NCBI GenBank assembly: GCA_015060325.1
Contig: SUYQ01000008.1
Location: forward strand, 37,326 to 101,325
Length of the DNA stretch: 64,000 nucleotides
Source of the DNA: Bacteroidales bacterium
GTDB taxonomy: Bacteria; Bacteroidota; Bacteroidia; Bacteroidales; UBA932
Reading direction: 5' to 3'
Positions 1-7,539 of the stretch are shown in pieces (the stretch's first letter is position 1; every line of letters starts with the position of its first letter). A program made the position numbers and the translations under genes. The notes beneath the pieces are model-generated. The model saw only the letters and a program-made list of their open reading frames with translations. It was not told the DNA's origin and made no database searches.

Positions 1-1103
1 TCTGCAATGTTATATGCTGAAGGGAAGATGATGTCGTCCCAGCTAGGAGCAGACCATGTATCGTTATAAACCTGAACATAAGCCTCAGGATCATCGTGGA
101 AGAGTGATGGAGTAGCAAGACCGAGGATGAAGTCAGAGAATCCGAATGAAGTCTCGCCCCACATATTGGTTGACTCGCCATAGTATGAGTTCTCGACTGT
201 CACATTACCGTTGATGTCTACTGAGAGAGTAAGACCAGGGCCAGCCTTTACATCTACCTTAGCGACCTTGCAAGCTCCAGTCAGAGTTGTAGCGTGGAGG
301 AGCACCTGACCTTCAGTCTCGGCAGCGCCGATCTCGACAGCCTTCTTTGTAGGAGCTGTCACAACGAGAGCGCCGTCAACGATATTTGCCTTCCAGCCGT
401 CTGGCTTAGCCATCACATAGCACTCAGTAACAGCCTCCTGGTTGATCTGAACAGTCTTCTGACCCTCATAGCGGAGGAAGAAGTCTGCACGAGCGATTCC
501 AAGGATAGAGTTGTCTTCTGCATACTTCGCAAGAACGATCTTGGTGCCGTTTACAGTGATCTCTACATAATCCTCACCTTCAACGAAGTCAGTCATGATG
601 GCTGCGTTCTCTGCAAGTGCCTGAACACCGGTACCGATCCAATCACCACCGTTTACGCTGTACTGGAGCTCCTTGGTATCAGCATTGATCTGGAACTCGA
701 TGCTGTACTCAGGATGTCCTACAGGCACACCAGTATGACCTTCCTGACCGTTTACAGCCCAATACTTTACGCCACCTTCCTCGACGATAGTCACAAGGCC
801 AGTGTTCTCAACATTCTCAAGCGGCTTTGAAAGTTCCACCTTTGAGCCGTCAGCAAGAGTAAGGACAACCTTACCATCAACCTGCTCGACTGCTACGACA
901 GCAATCTTTGCTGATGCAGCTGCGATGAGATCCTCCAGACTCTTTACGTCTGCATTGAGATCCTTCTCAAGTTGGTCTACACGCTGAGTCAGAGCGTCGA
1001 GGTCATTCTGGAGACCGTCGATGCTATCCTCGAGCTTACCGCATGAAGACATTGTGAGGAGGCCGAGAGCCACCGCGCAAATAGCTAAAAATGTCTTTTT
1101 CAT
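1..1103 (-). CDS. DUF4988-type lipoprotein, 3' end cut by window edge
   Basis: The reading frame opens at an ATG at 1103 and stays open to base 1, so the C-terminus lies outside the window (about 367 codons visible). The N-terminus is a lipoprotein signal peptide with a lipobox ending SSC near residue 21. Residues about 24-60 form a heptad-like coiled coil (EDSIDGLQNDLDALTQRVDQ), followed by a beta-rich segment. This arrangement matches the DUF4988 / PL29-lyase N-terminal type domain of Bacteroidota surface lipoproteins. Whether the missing part carries an enzyme domain cannot be told. The outer-membrane protein gene upstream on the same strand ends 93 bp away, and a short dispersed repeat lies between them. 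No TAnnTTTG box is visible just upstream, so co-transcription is possible. Exact role unknown. Confidence 0.8.
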   Translation of the reverse strand, partial: MKKTFLAICAVALGLLTMSSCGKLEDSIDGLQNDLDALTQRVDQLEKDLNADVKSLEDLIAAASAKIAVVAVEQVDGKVVLTLADGSKVELSKPLENVENTGLVTIVEEGGVKYWAVNGQEGHTGVPVGHPEYSIEFQINADTKELQYSVNGGDWIGTGVQALAENAAIMTDFVEGEDYVEITVNGTKIVLAKYAEDNSILGIARADFFLRYEGQKTVQINQEAVTECYVMAKPDGWKANIVDGALVVTAPTKKAVEIGAAETEGQVLLHATTLTGACKVAKVDVKAGPGLTLSVDINGNVTVENSYYGESTNMWGETSFGFSDFILGLATPSLFHDDPEAYVQVYNDTWSAPSWDDIIFPSAYNIA

Positions 1104-1162
1104 AATAATAAGATTTAGTTAATAATAAAATGTATGTGTAATCTATATTACTTTTCTCTATT

Positions 1163-1193
1163 GAGATCCCTCGACTCCGCTCAGGATGACAGG
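1163..1193. repeat. Short dispersed repeat (AGAT...GATGACA type)
   Basis: About 30 bp starting GAGATCCCTCGAC and ending AGGATGACAGG. It closely resembles the copy at 6394-6421 and shares ends with the copies at 4347-4492, 11717-11799, 16221-16257 and 17827-17889. It sits in the gap between two minus-strand genes. Confidence 0.7.
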
Positions 1194-1196
1194 ACG

Positions 1197-2873
1197 TCAG
1201 AACGAAGCTGTCAGCGTCAGATTGGCACCGGTGTATGCCGGTATTTCGCGACATACTCCACCGGAGCATATGAATCCGGCCCTGTAACGGCCGTAACCGG
1301 CAGCCACTCTTATCTTGCTGTACACCAAACTTATCCCGGCATTGTAATAATGGAGCCCGCTGTCGCCGTGATTGAACATATCGCTCGCAAACACACTCCA
1401 ATGCGGAGCAAAGCTCACTTCCAGCAACGCTGCCATCCAGTCCTTCTGGTAATCATTTGACGCAAGATACTGAAGTTCCAGTCTTGTGGAAAGCTTAGGA
1501 GTCCACTTATACAGAAGGTCTGCAACTATGACATGAGACATACCTACATACACTTCCTCGTCAGCAAAGTTCTTCTCTTCCTTGTTGTAGTCCTGCAAGG
1601 TATAAAGGAGAGTGGTCTTGAACTTCTTTGTCCACTGTTTCTCGACATCAAACGTAAAATCAAGGAACAATGGCTCACCACCCTTCACTCCACCTGTCTC
1701 ATTCAACGAATAATATGCAGAGAAGTTCGCATGAACCTTCATTCCCCTCTTACCTCCGATCTTAGTACCTCTGCGGAAATTATAGAATGCATCCAGCTGG
1801 CCACCTATCTCACCCGCACGGAGCTTGTTCGTTCCGGTCTCAGGATTATAAGGATTAAGCGTAGTCAGCATATATGTGTGCTGAGCCGTCATGGCAGGAC
1901 AATATGAGATGATGTTGGCAGACGGCGCATACATGAGGTTGGACGTATAGATCTGCTGGGTCATGCGATGGAGCCTGCGTCCTGTAAACGACACTCCCAG
2001 TCCTCGGGAATTGTATCCGAGTTCGACGAGCTGCGCATTCCCTCTTTCTGCACCAAAGAATGCATTTATCAGCTGCTTCCCTGCATCAACATGTTCCGCT
2101 TTCGCATAGAAGCCATTGACTTCGACATCGGCCCTTGCAGACCATCCTACATTGTTCGGACGGCATCCCATATTGATCAGGTTATCCGAAAGGGCCTCGT
2201 GCTTGTTGATCACCGATCCCTCGACAGAGAAGGAAACATTGTTCCATCCGGCAAGTTCAGATATCGAAACACTCAGATCCGCTCCGGCGACATTCACCTT
2301 GGAAGCCAGTCCCAACCCGAAGAAACCTCCTTCGCTGTCTGTCATAAGGCCATACTCGGAAAGCTTTCCAAGTCTTGGAATACCCCAGAAGGCACGGGCA
2401 GAGATCTTTCCATCCCAATCATAGGTTGCTCTTGCTCCAAGCATCGCGTTGTTCAGGCCCAATGTCCTGTCTTCCCAGCTTCTGAAAAGGAGTCCGCTGC
2501 CGAACTGCTCGTAGAAGGTACCGGCTGTAACCGAATAGGAATCATCCCTCCAGGATACATACAGGTTACTGATGGACATCCTGTTTTCCGGGAAAGGGTA
2601 TCCTACCATGGACGGGAAATATCCCTCAAGCTGAGTACCGGCCGACAGACGTCCCTTGAAGTAGTCTATCTTGAGGTAATTATTGGTTGCATAGAATCCA
2701 TCCTCCTTCATCTGGATAAGTTCCGAAGGAGTGAAACCGTTTGCCTGATCCTCAACATAAAAATGGTGATTGGACTCCAGACTGGCAGAGATCCTGCCCC
2801 AATCCTTCTTCTGTGCAGAAGCAGGCATGAGGACAAGAGCAAGGACGTATATGATCAGAAACAGTTTTTTCAT
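1197..2873 (-). CDS. Outer-membrane beta-barrel protein, DUF6029-like
   Basis: The 558-residue product has a type I signal peptide (cleavage near residue 20, ASAQ). The rest is a long series of alternating amphipathic beta strands rich in Y, W and G, and the last residue is Phe, as expected for an outer-membrane barrel. The N-terminal portion (GTFYEQFGSGLLFRSWEDRT) resembles the DUF6029 family of Bacteroidales outer-membrane proteins, whose function is not established. It lies 9 bp downstream of the tlpA-like gene, so the two are almost certainly one operon. A disulfide-exchange partner would fit, because the C-terminal part contains two close cysteines (CSGGVC). Family assignment is from recognition of the sequence pattern only. 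Confidence 0.7.
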   Translation of the reverse strand: MKKLFLIIYVLALVLMPASAQKKDWGRISASLESNHHFYVEDQANGFTPSELIQMKEDGFYATNNYLKIDYFKGRLSAGTQLEGYFPSMVGYPFPENRMSISNLYVSWRDDSYSVTAGTFYEQFGSGLLFRSWEDRTLGLNNAMLGARATYDWDGKISARAFWGIPRLGKLSEYGLMTDSEGGFFGLGLASKVNVAGADLSVSISELAGWNNVSFSVEGSVINKHEALSDNLINMGCRPNNVGWSARADVEVNGFYAKAEHVDAGKQLINAFFGAERGNAQLVELGYNSRGLGVSFTGRRLHRMTQQIYTSNLMYAPSANIISYCPAMTAQHTYMLTTLNPYNPETGTNKLRAGEIGGQLDAFYNFRRGTKIGGKRGMKVHANFSAYYSLNETGGVKGGEPLFLDFTFDVEKQWTKKFKTTLLYTLQDYNKEEKNFADEEVYVGMSHVIVADLLYKWTPKLSTRLELQYLASNDYQKDWMAALLEVSFAPHWSVFASDMFNHGDSGLHYYNAGISLVYSKIRVAAGYGRYRAGFICSGGVCREIPAYTGANLTLTASF

Positions 2874-2882
2874 AGACTAAGT

Positions 2883-3365
2883 CTATTTGCACTTCTTCAC
2901 GGCTTCGAACACTTCAAGTTCACCACCCGGAACATAGGATGTGTGGGAATATACTATATTGCCTTTGGCATCAAACACAAAGACATGAGGAACGACAGAC
3001 ACGTTCATGGCTCTCATGAAGTCCTGGTTCTTATCGAAAAGAAGGGTAAAATCTTCTCCCCATCCTCTTCCCTCAGCAAACGACTTTGCCTTTGCAAGCA
3101 GACGGCTGTCATCAGTCGATACCGCAACTACACGGAAATCAGCCTCTTCCATCCAGTCAGGAAGCGCATCATAGATAGCATCCAGCTCACGGATACACGG
3201 TTTGCAGATGGTAGACCAGAACGAAACGATTGTAGGGACTCCCTCCGAGAGAATTTCCTTTGTATCTACTGCTTCACCCTTAGCATCCTCTACTGTAACT
3301 GAAGGAACCTGTGCAAAAGCGGCTGTCGAAATCAGAAGAGCGACAGTCAATAGAAATGTTCTCAT
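2883..3365 (-). CDS. TlpA/ResA-like periplasmic thioredoxin
   Basis: 160 residues with a signal peptide (MRTFLLTVALLISTAAFAQ) followed by a thioredoxin fold. The active-site motif CKPC is preceded by FWSTI, and a cis-proline region (VSVVPHVFVFD) is present. Such proteins catalyse thiol-disulfide exchange in the periplasm, usually as reductants for cytochrome c maturation or a specific client. It is first in a two-gene operon with the outer-membrane barrel gene. A promoter-like box TACTTTTG (minus strand, 3431-3438) lies upstream. Confidence 0.85.
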   Translation of the reverse strand: MRTFLLTVALLISTAAFAQVPSVTVEDAKGEAVDTKEILSEGVPTIVSFWSTICKPCIRELDAIYDALPDWMEEADFRVVAVSTDDSRLLAKAKSFAEGRGWGEDFTLLFDKNQDFMRAMNVSVVPHVFVFDAKGNIVYSHTSYVPGGELEVFEAVKKCK

Positions 3366-3430
3366 AACTTAACTTATAAATATTGACATTGAGCACCATA
3401 GCCCTTGCGGGCATAATGCCTTTAAGTTGA

Positions 3431-3461
3431 CAAAAGTAATAATAAATTTCGTTTTGACAAT
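3431..3461 (-). promoter_or_regulatory. Promoter of tlpA-like/OMP operon
   Basis: The minus-strand -7 box TACTTTTG occupies 3431-3438. A -33-like ATTG lies 19 nt upstream (3458-3461). This matches the Bacteroidota consensus TTTG-N19-TAnnTTTG, with one mismatch in the -33 element. Confidence 0.6.
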
Positions 3462-3488
3462 AAAATTCCGTGAGTGCCTGCAAAAAAC

Positions 3489-4322
3489 TCACGACTGAGA
3501 ACCTGTTGCAAGAGCCTTATAAAGTTTAATGGTGCGCAACGCCTCAGCCACATCATGAACACGAAGGATATCTGTTCCATTCTGTAAGGCTACCATATGA
3601 ATGGCCTGAGTGGCAGGAAGAGATTCTTCAGGCGTTATATTCAAATACTTATAAACCATGCTTTTGCGGGACACGCCCACCAAAAGCGGTGCAGGCGTTC
3701 CGTCTGAGCGGGTCACGCTCTTGAATTCACGGAGCCCAGCCAGCAGGTTATAATTTTGTTCGATTGTCTTTGCAAACCCGAAACCGGGGTCGAGAATCCA
3801 GTCCGAAATCCCGTTTTCATCTGCTTTTTCTGCAAAATCTCTGAAATAGTCAAGGACCTCGGAAACAACATCCTTATAATCCGTAAGCGACTGCATGGTC
3901 CGGGGATTGCCCCTCATATGCATCGCAACATATGGCAGTTTCAGCTCGCCGACAGTTGAAAGCATGGCCGGATCAGCCTCCCCGGCAGATATGTCATTGA
4001 CGATGAACCTGTCGAGAATGTCATAGGCCATGCGTACGACTGACGAGAAATATGTATCGATGGAAACCTGAACATAGGGGAATCGTTCCCTTAGAGCCCG
4101 AAGTACCGGCTCAAGCCTTCGCCATTCCTCTTCTTCACCGACCGGAGCAGAGCCTGGGCGTGTAGAACACGCACCGATATCGATGATGTCTGCACCCTCG
4201 GCTACCATGCATGCGACACGGCCCAGCGCGGCTTCGACATCAGCGCACCTGCTTTCAGCAAAGTACGAGTCATCCGTAAGGTTGACTATGCCCATTATCG
4301 ATATTTTACGGTCTGTGTTCAT
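3489..4322 (-). CDS. folP: Dihydropteroate synthase
   Basis: 277 residues. FolP condenses 6-hydroxymethyl-dihydropterin pyrophosphate with p-aminobenzoate to give dihydropteroate in folate synthesis. Visible signatures: IMGIVNLTDDSY at the N-terminus, DIGACSTRPGS (the pABA/sulfonamide loop), VSIDTY, VNDISAG, PGFGFAKT and the late LLVGVSRKS and LRVHDV motifs. All are in the expected order of the TIM barrel. The start at 4322 is immediately followed by MNTDRKISIMGIVN, and a -7 box lies only 7 nt upstream, so the transcript would be nearly leaderless. The gene is divergent from tmk. Confidence 0.95.
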   Translation of the reverse strand: MNTDRKISIMGIVNLTDDSYFAESRCADVEAALGRVACMVAEGADIIDIGACSTRPGSAPVGEEEEWRRLEPVLRALRERFPYVQVSIDTYFSSVVRMAYDILDRFIVNDISAGEADPAMLSTVGELKLPYVAMHMRGNPRTMQSLTDYKDVVSEVLDYFRDFAEKADENGISDWILDPGFGFAKTIEQNYNLLAGLREFKSVTRSDGTPAPLLVGVSRKSMVYKYLNITPEESLPATQAIHMVALQNGTDILRVHDVAEALRTIKLYKALATGSQS

Positions 4323-4329
4323 TTCGGGG

Positions 4330-4337
4330 CAAAATTA
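4330..4337 (-). promoter_or_regulatory. -7 box of folP
   Basis: Minus-strand TAATTTTG (plus strand CAAAATTA) ends 7 nt before the folP start codon. The predicted leader is therefore only a few nucleotides. Confidence 0.5.
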
Positions 4338-4346
4338 GTAATTTTT

Positions 4347-4492
4347 AGATTTCTTTCGCTACGCTCAAGCGACTTTGTCGATGGCTCCACACTCTTCGTT
4401 CGGTCGAAATGACAAGACGGGCGACTCTTCGTTCGGCCGAAATGATGCCAACATGTCATTTCGACCGAGGCCCTTGGCCGAGTGGAGAAATC
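4347..4492. repeat. Cluster of three dispersed repeats, last one inverted
   Basis: Three AGAT...GAAATGACA-type units: 4347-4414 forward (with an enlarged middle), 4421-4446 a forward fragment (GCGACTCTTCGTTCGGCCGA), and 4454-4492 in reverse orientation (ATGTCATTTCGACCGAGG ... GGAGAAATC). The inverted pair could fold into a long imperfect hairpin. The cluster fills the divergent folP/tmk gap and ends 8 bp before the tmk -7 box. Confidence 0.75.
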
Positions 4493-4499
4493 TTTTTAC

Positions 4500-4507
4500 T
4501 ATATTTG
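4500..4507 (+). promoter_or_regulatory. -7 box of tmk
   Basis: TATATTTG matches TAnnTTTG and lies 24 nt before the tmk ATG, directly downstream of the inverted repeat cluster. Confidence 0.6.
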
Positions 4508-4531
4508 TAAGTTGATTCAAATAATGACAAT

Positions 4532-5218
4532 ATGCTGGTAGTACTTGAAGGCCTGGACGGAGCAGGCAAATCGACACAGGTAAAAAGACTCAGAGCCTAT
4601 CTGGAATCCCGTCTCGGGAGTCTCGAATACATACATTTCCCACGCTATGACGCACCCGTCTACGGCGATCTCATAAGCCGTTTCCTTCGCGGAGATTTCG
4701 GTTCCAACGAGACCGTCCACCCACAGTTGGTCGCACTTCTGTTCGCTGAAGACCGCCATGGCGCCGCTCCACAGATGAAGAGCATCCTTCGCGAAGGAGG
4801 ACATGTACTTCTGGACAGATATGTCTATTCAAACATCGCATATCAGTGCGCCAAGCTCAATAACCCTGATGAGGCGTCATCTCTCAGGGAGTGGATATTC
4901 AACACTGAGTATGGGGAATTCGACCTGCCTGTACCGGATCTCAACATCTTCCTTGACGTACCCATCGGATTCGTCGAATCCAAACTGAAAAGTCAGAGAG
5001 GAGGAGCAGACAGGGACTATCTCGAAGGCGGCCAGGATATTCACGAATCCGACATTGCTTTCCAGGTCCGTGTCCGCGACATATACAGAAAGCAGTGTGA
5101 GATCGACCCGAAATTCATAAGGATCGACTGTTCCGACGAAAATGGGAACATGCTTCCTCCGGGTGCGATATTTGCCAAGATACAGGCCGTTGTAGATTCA
5201 TTCACTAAACTCCAGTAA
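4532..5218 (+). CDS. tmk: Thymidylate kinase
   Basis: 228 residues. Phosphorylates dTMP to dTDP for DNA synthesis. The P-loop GLDGAGKST begins at residue 7. The DRY-type motif (LLDRYVYSNIAYQ) and the ADRDYLE lid follow. It is slightly longer than E. coli Tmk (213), with the extra length in the middle and C-terminus. It stands 1 bp before the next gene, implying co-transcription, and has its own TATATTTG box upstream. Confidence 0.93.
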   Translation: MLVVLEGLDGAGKSTQVKRLRAYLESRLGSLEYIHFPRYDAPVYGDLISRFLRGDFGSNETVHPQLVALLFAEDRHGAAPQMKSILREGGHVLLDRYVYSNIAYQCAKLNNPDEASSLREWIFNTEYGEFDLPVPDLNIFLDVPIGFVESKLKSQRGGADRDYLEGGQDIHESDIAFQVRVRDIYRKQCEIDPKFIRIDCSDENGNMLPPGAIFAKIQAVVDSFTKLQ

Positions 5219-5219
5219 C

Positions 5220-6395
5220 ATGATCGCTCTTCTTCTGCGACTGAAAAGATTCTGCGGCATCATAGCAGGTATGGTATTCTTCCTTTCCGGCATTGTCAAG
5301 CTTATGGACCCTGTCGGAGCGGGATTGGTCATGAGCGAATACTATCAGTTCCTCCATATCGGTTTTATGGATTTTTCCGCAAAATTCATGGGAACATTGT
5401 TCGCATTCGCAGAGACGATCATAGGAGCAGCGGTCATAACAGGAGTCTGGAGAAGAATCACAGCCAAGATAGCTCTGGGACTTCAGGGATTCTTCACGCT
5501 GCTGACCATTGCCCTGGTGATCTTCAATCCGGAAATGGACTGCGGCTGCTTCGGTGAAGCCATTCACCTGACACACATGCAGACCTTTGTCAAGAATCTG
5601 ATTCTGCTGGCCCTCATTCTGATCTACATCATTCCTTTGACTCACCTCGGAGAGACCAGAAAAAGGAAATACGTATCTTTTTCATTGATAACGGTCTCCG
5701 TTCTGGCATTCACCATATACTCCTGGCTATACATACCTATGGTTGACTTCACCGCATACAAGCCTGGAGCAAAACTGGTTGCCGGAGCGACAATAGATCC
5801 AGAAGACATGTTTGAAACAACTTTCACATATGAGAAGGATGGAGAAAGGAAAACATTTACTCTTGATGACCTTCCTGACTCCACATGGACATATGTAAGC
5901 ACTGATACACACACCAACGAGGAGGCTTTGGATCAGTTCGTGGAGCTGTCATTCTACAAGCCTGAAACAGGCGGATATTTGGATACACTTGCGACAAAAG
6001 GGAAGGTGATGGTCGTATCCGTCTATGACACTGACATGAATGCCAGGAGTTGGAAGGATATCAAGGGATTCATGGGCAGGGCCGACAATGCAGGTTTCAC
6101 TACGATCCTGCTCTGTTCCAGCACCAAGGGCATACCGTCAAATCTTAGGGAGCATGCCTATATCTCAGATTACAAGACCCTGATAAGCCTCAACAGGTCC
6201 AACGGAGGAGTGACATATTTCTGCGACGGAACGCTAATCAGAAAATGGGCACGGATAAGTGCACCAGACAAATCGGAGTTGAAAGAGACCTATGAAACCG
6301 ACAAGACAGAAGTGCTGATAGGCAGAGAAAGCAAAGGAAGCCTTGCTTTCCAAGGCTTCCTTCTATACGTTTTCGCAGTGATGTTGCTGTTATAG
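5220..6395 (+). CDS. DoxX/MauE-like membrane protein, BT_3928 family
   Basis: 391 residues. The N-terminal half is a DoxX/MauE-like bundle with about five hydrophobic segments (roughly 12-30, 55-75, 88-105, 120-142, 155-172). It includes the DCGCFG motif typical of MauE-like proteins that supply or accept disulfides. The C-terminal half (about 180-375) is soluble and probably periplasmic, with a thioredoxin-like feel (KVMVVSVYDTDM, TTILLCSSTKG) but no CxxC. NCBI-type annotation for this architecture is BT_3928 family; function unproven. It follows tmk after 1 bp. The last 15 codons contain a perfect 12-bp hairpin, and the TAG stop is shared with the start of a dispersed repeat. Confidence 0.7.
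   Translation: MIALLLRLKRFCGIIAGMVFFLSGIVKLMDPVGAGLVMSEYYQFLHIGFMDFSAKFMGTLFAFAETIIGAAVITGVWRRITAKIALGLQGFFTLLTIALVIFNPEMDCGCFGEAIHLTHMQTFVKNLILLALILIYIIPLTHLGETRKRKYVSFSLITVSVLAFTIYSWLYIPMVDFTAYKPGAKLVAGATIDPEDMFETTFTYEKDGERKTFTLDDLPDSTWTYVSTDTHTNEEALDQFVELSFYKPETGGYLDTLATKGKVMVVSVYDTDMNARSWKDIKGFMGRADNAGFTTILLCSSTKGIPSNLREHAYISDYKTLISLNRSNGGVTYFCDGTLIRKWARISAPDKSELKETYETDKTEVLIGRESKGSLAFQGFLLYVFAVMLLL
6334..6362 (+). other. Perfect hairpin inside the 3' end of the BT_3928-family gene
   Basis: AAGGAAGCCTTG (6334-6345), loop CTTTC, CAAGGCTTCCTT (6351-6362). The 12-bp stem followed by a T-containing stretch looks like an intrinsic terminator, but translation continues another 11 codons past it. 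Confidence 0.6.
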
Positions 6396-6421
6396 ATCCC
6401 TCGACTTAGCTCGGGATGACA
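6394..6421. repeat. Short dispersed repeat overlapping a stop codon
   Basis: AGATCCCTCGAC...GGGATGACAG. Its first two bases form the AG of the upstream gene's TAG stop. Nearly identical in its ends and length to the copy at 1163-1193. Confidence 0.7.
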
Positions 6422-6423
6422 GC

Positions 6424-7530
6424 CTATCTGTACTCGTATGGCGTCGGCTCGTTGTAAGGACAGTCGATCACATTCACCACCTCATATGCCTTGCCGTTCT
6501 TCGCTGTAACAAAAGCTGCGAAGTGGATGTTATTCATATCCTTGAGTTTCCACTCGGTCTTGTCTATATTGAGAACAAATGTCCTCTGAGCAGTCTTTCC
6601 TGCCTTGATCTCTCCTAGAGGATATCCTGCATACGAATTAAGGTATCTTGAGTCAGCCGAACGCACACAATTGTCGTGATACTCAAAAGACTTGTCACCT
6701 GCAACTATACCGATCTCGTCTTTCTGCTGACCATACACATTGTCCTGCATGAACCATACACCAAGATTATACTCTCCTGTCTGGGCAGCCTTCACTTCTA
6801 CAGTGACCACCAGCACATCGTCCTGATATACAGGGTTTGCAGATATACCGACCTTAGCAGGAACTGAAGTTCGTTCCTGAAGAGCTGTCTTAAGCACCTT
6901 TCCTTCTCCGAACGGATCCATGTCATAAGTGAATCCTGAAACCATGTCTATGTGAAGATATGGATATGAGTTTGATCTAGGTCCAGAGATATAGGCTGGA
7001 TCACCTGCTGCGAAAGAGTGAACAGCTGCAAGAACAGCCATATCTGCGGTCTCCTCATCCTCGAATGCAGCCCTGAGTGCGCGGATCATACCAGGGCAAT
7101 ATCCGCACCCGGTACCTGTATACTGGTTAAGGAAAGCCCTGTGCACAAAGGATGTATTGGAAGCTGCAGGATCCTCTACAGCAGCAGGAACCGGCATGTC
7201 TATAGCTGAAACAGCAACCGGATCTTCAGTATAGAAGGTTCCATAAGCACCTATGACTTCATACTTTCCGGCAGACGAAGCTGTCAGTCTGTTACCGCTG
7301 ACCGGTTTAATATCCTTGCCGTCCTTCAGATAGAATGTGGTCTCTGCCGTAACATCCTTGCCATCAAGCAGAGCAGTAAAGGTAGCAAAGTCCTCGCCAT
7401 TGCTCTGGATCACGTTCTTGTCTGCCATAATGTAGAATCCGGCATCCATGTCTGTATCGTCCTTTTCGCAAGAGACAGACACCACTGCCGCCATGAGCAG
7501 CAGTGATGCGATATTCATAATTCTTTTCAT
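6424..7530 (-). CDS. Omp28-like outer-membrane lipoprotein with thioredoxin-like CxxC
   Basis: 368 residues. A lipoprotein signal ends VSVSC (Cys21). The N-terminal part (to about 120) is an Ig-like beta domain. The centre contains NQYTGTGCGYCPGM, a CxxC (CGYC) typical of Omp28-related lipoproteins of Bacteroidota, followed by a thioredoxin-like segment. The C-terminal part (from about 230) is a second beta domain. Omp28 of Porphyromonas is a surface lipoprotein; the role here may be redox or adhesion, which I infer only from the motif. It follows the large lipoprotein gene by 9 bp, so they form an operon. Confidence 0.75.
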   Translation of the reverse strand: MKRIMNIASLLLMAAVVSVSCEKDDTDMDAGFYIMADKNVIQSNGEDFATFTALLDGKDVTAETTFYLKDGKDIKPVSGNRLTASSAGKYEVIGAYGTFYTEDPVAVSAIDMPVPAAVEDPAASNTSFVHRAFLNQYTGTGCGYCPGMIRALRAAFEDEETADMAVLAAVHSFAAGDPAYISGPRSNSYPYLHIDMVSGFTYDMDPFGEGKVLKTALQERTSVPAKVGISANPVYQDDVLVVTVEVKAAQTGEYNLGVWFMQDNVYGQQKDEIGIVAGDKSFEYHDNCVRSADSRYLNSYAGYPLGEIKAGKTAQRTFVLNIDKTEWKLKDMNNIHFAAFVTAKNGKAYEVVNVIDCPYNEPTPYEYR

Positions 7531-7539
7531 TGTCAGTTA

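Noticed and set aside
1968..3302. 444-codon open frame on the plus strand
   Set aside because: Lies antisense across the DUF6029-like and TlpA-like genes, has no domain signature, and its composition follows from the well-supported minus-strand genes.
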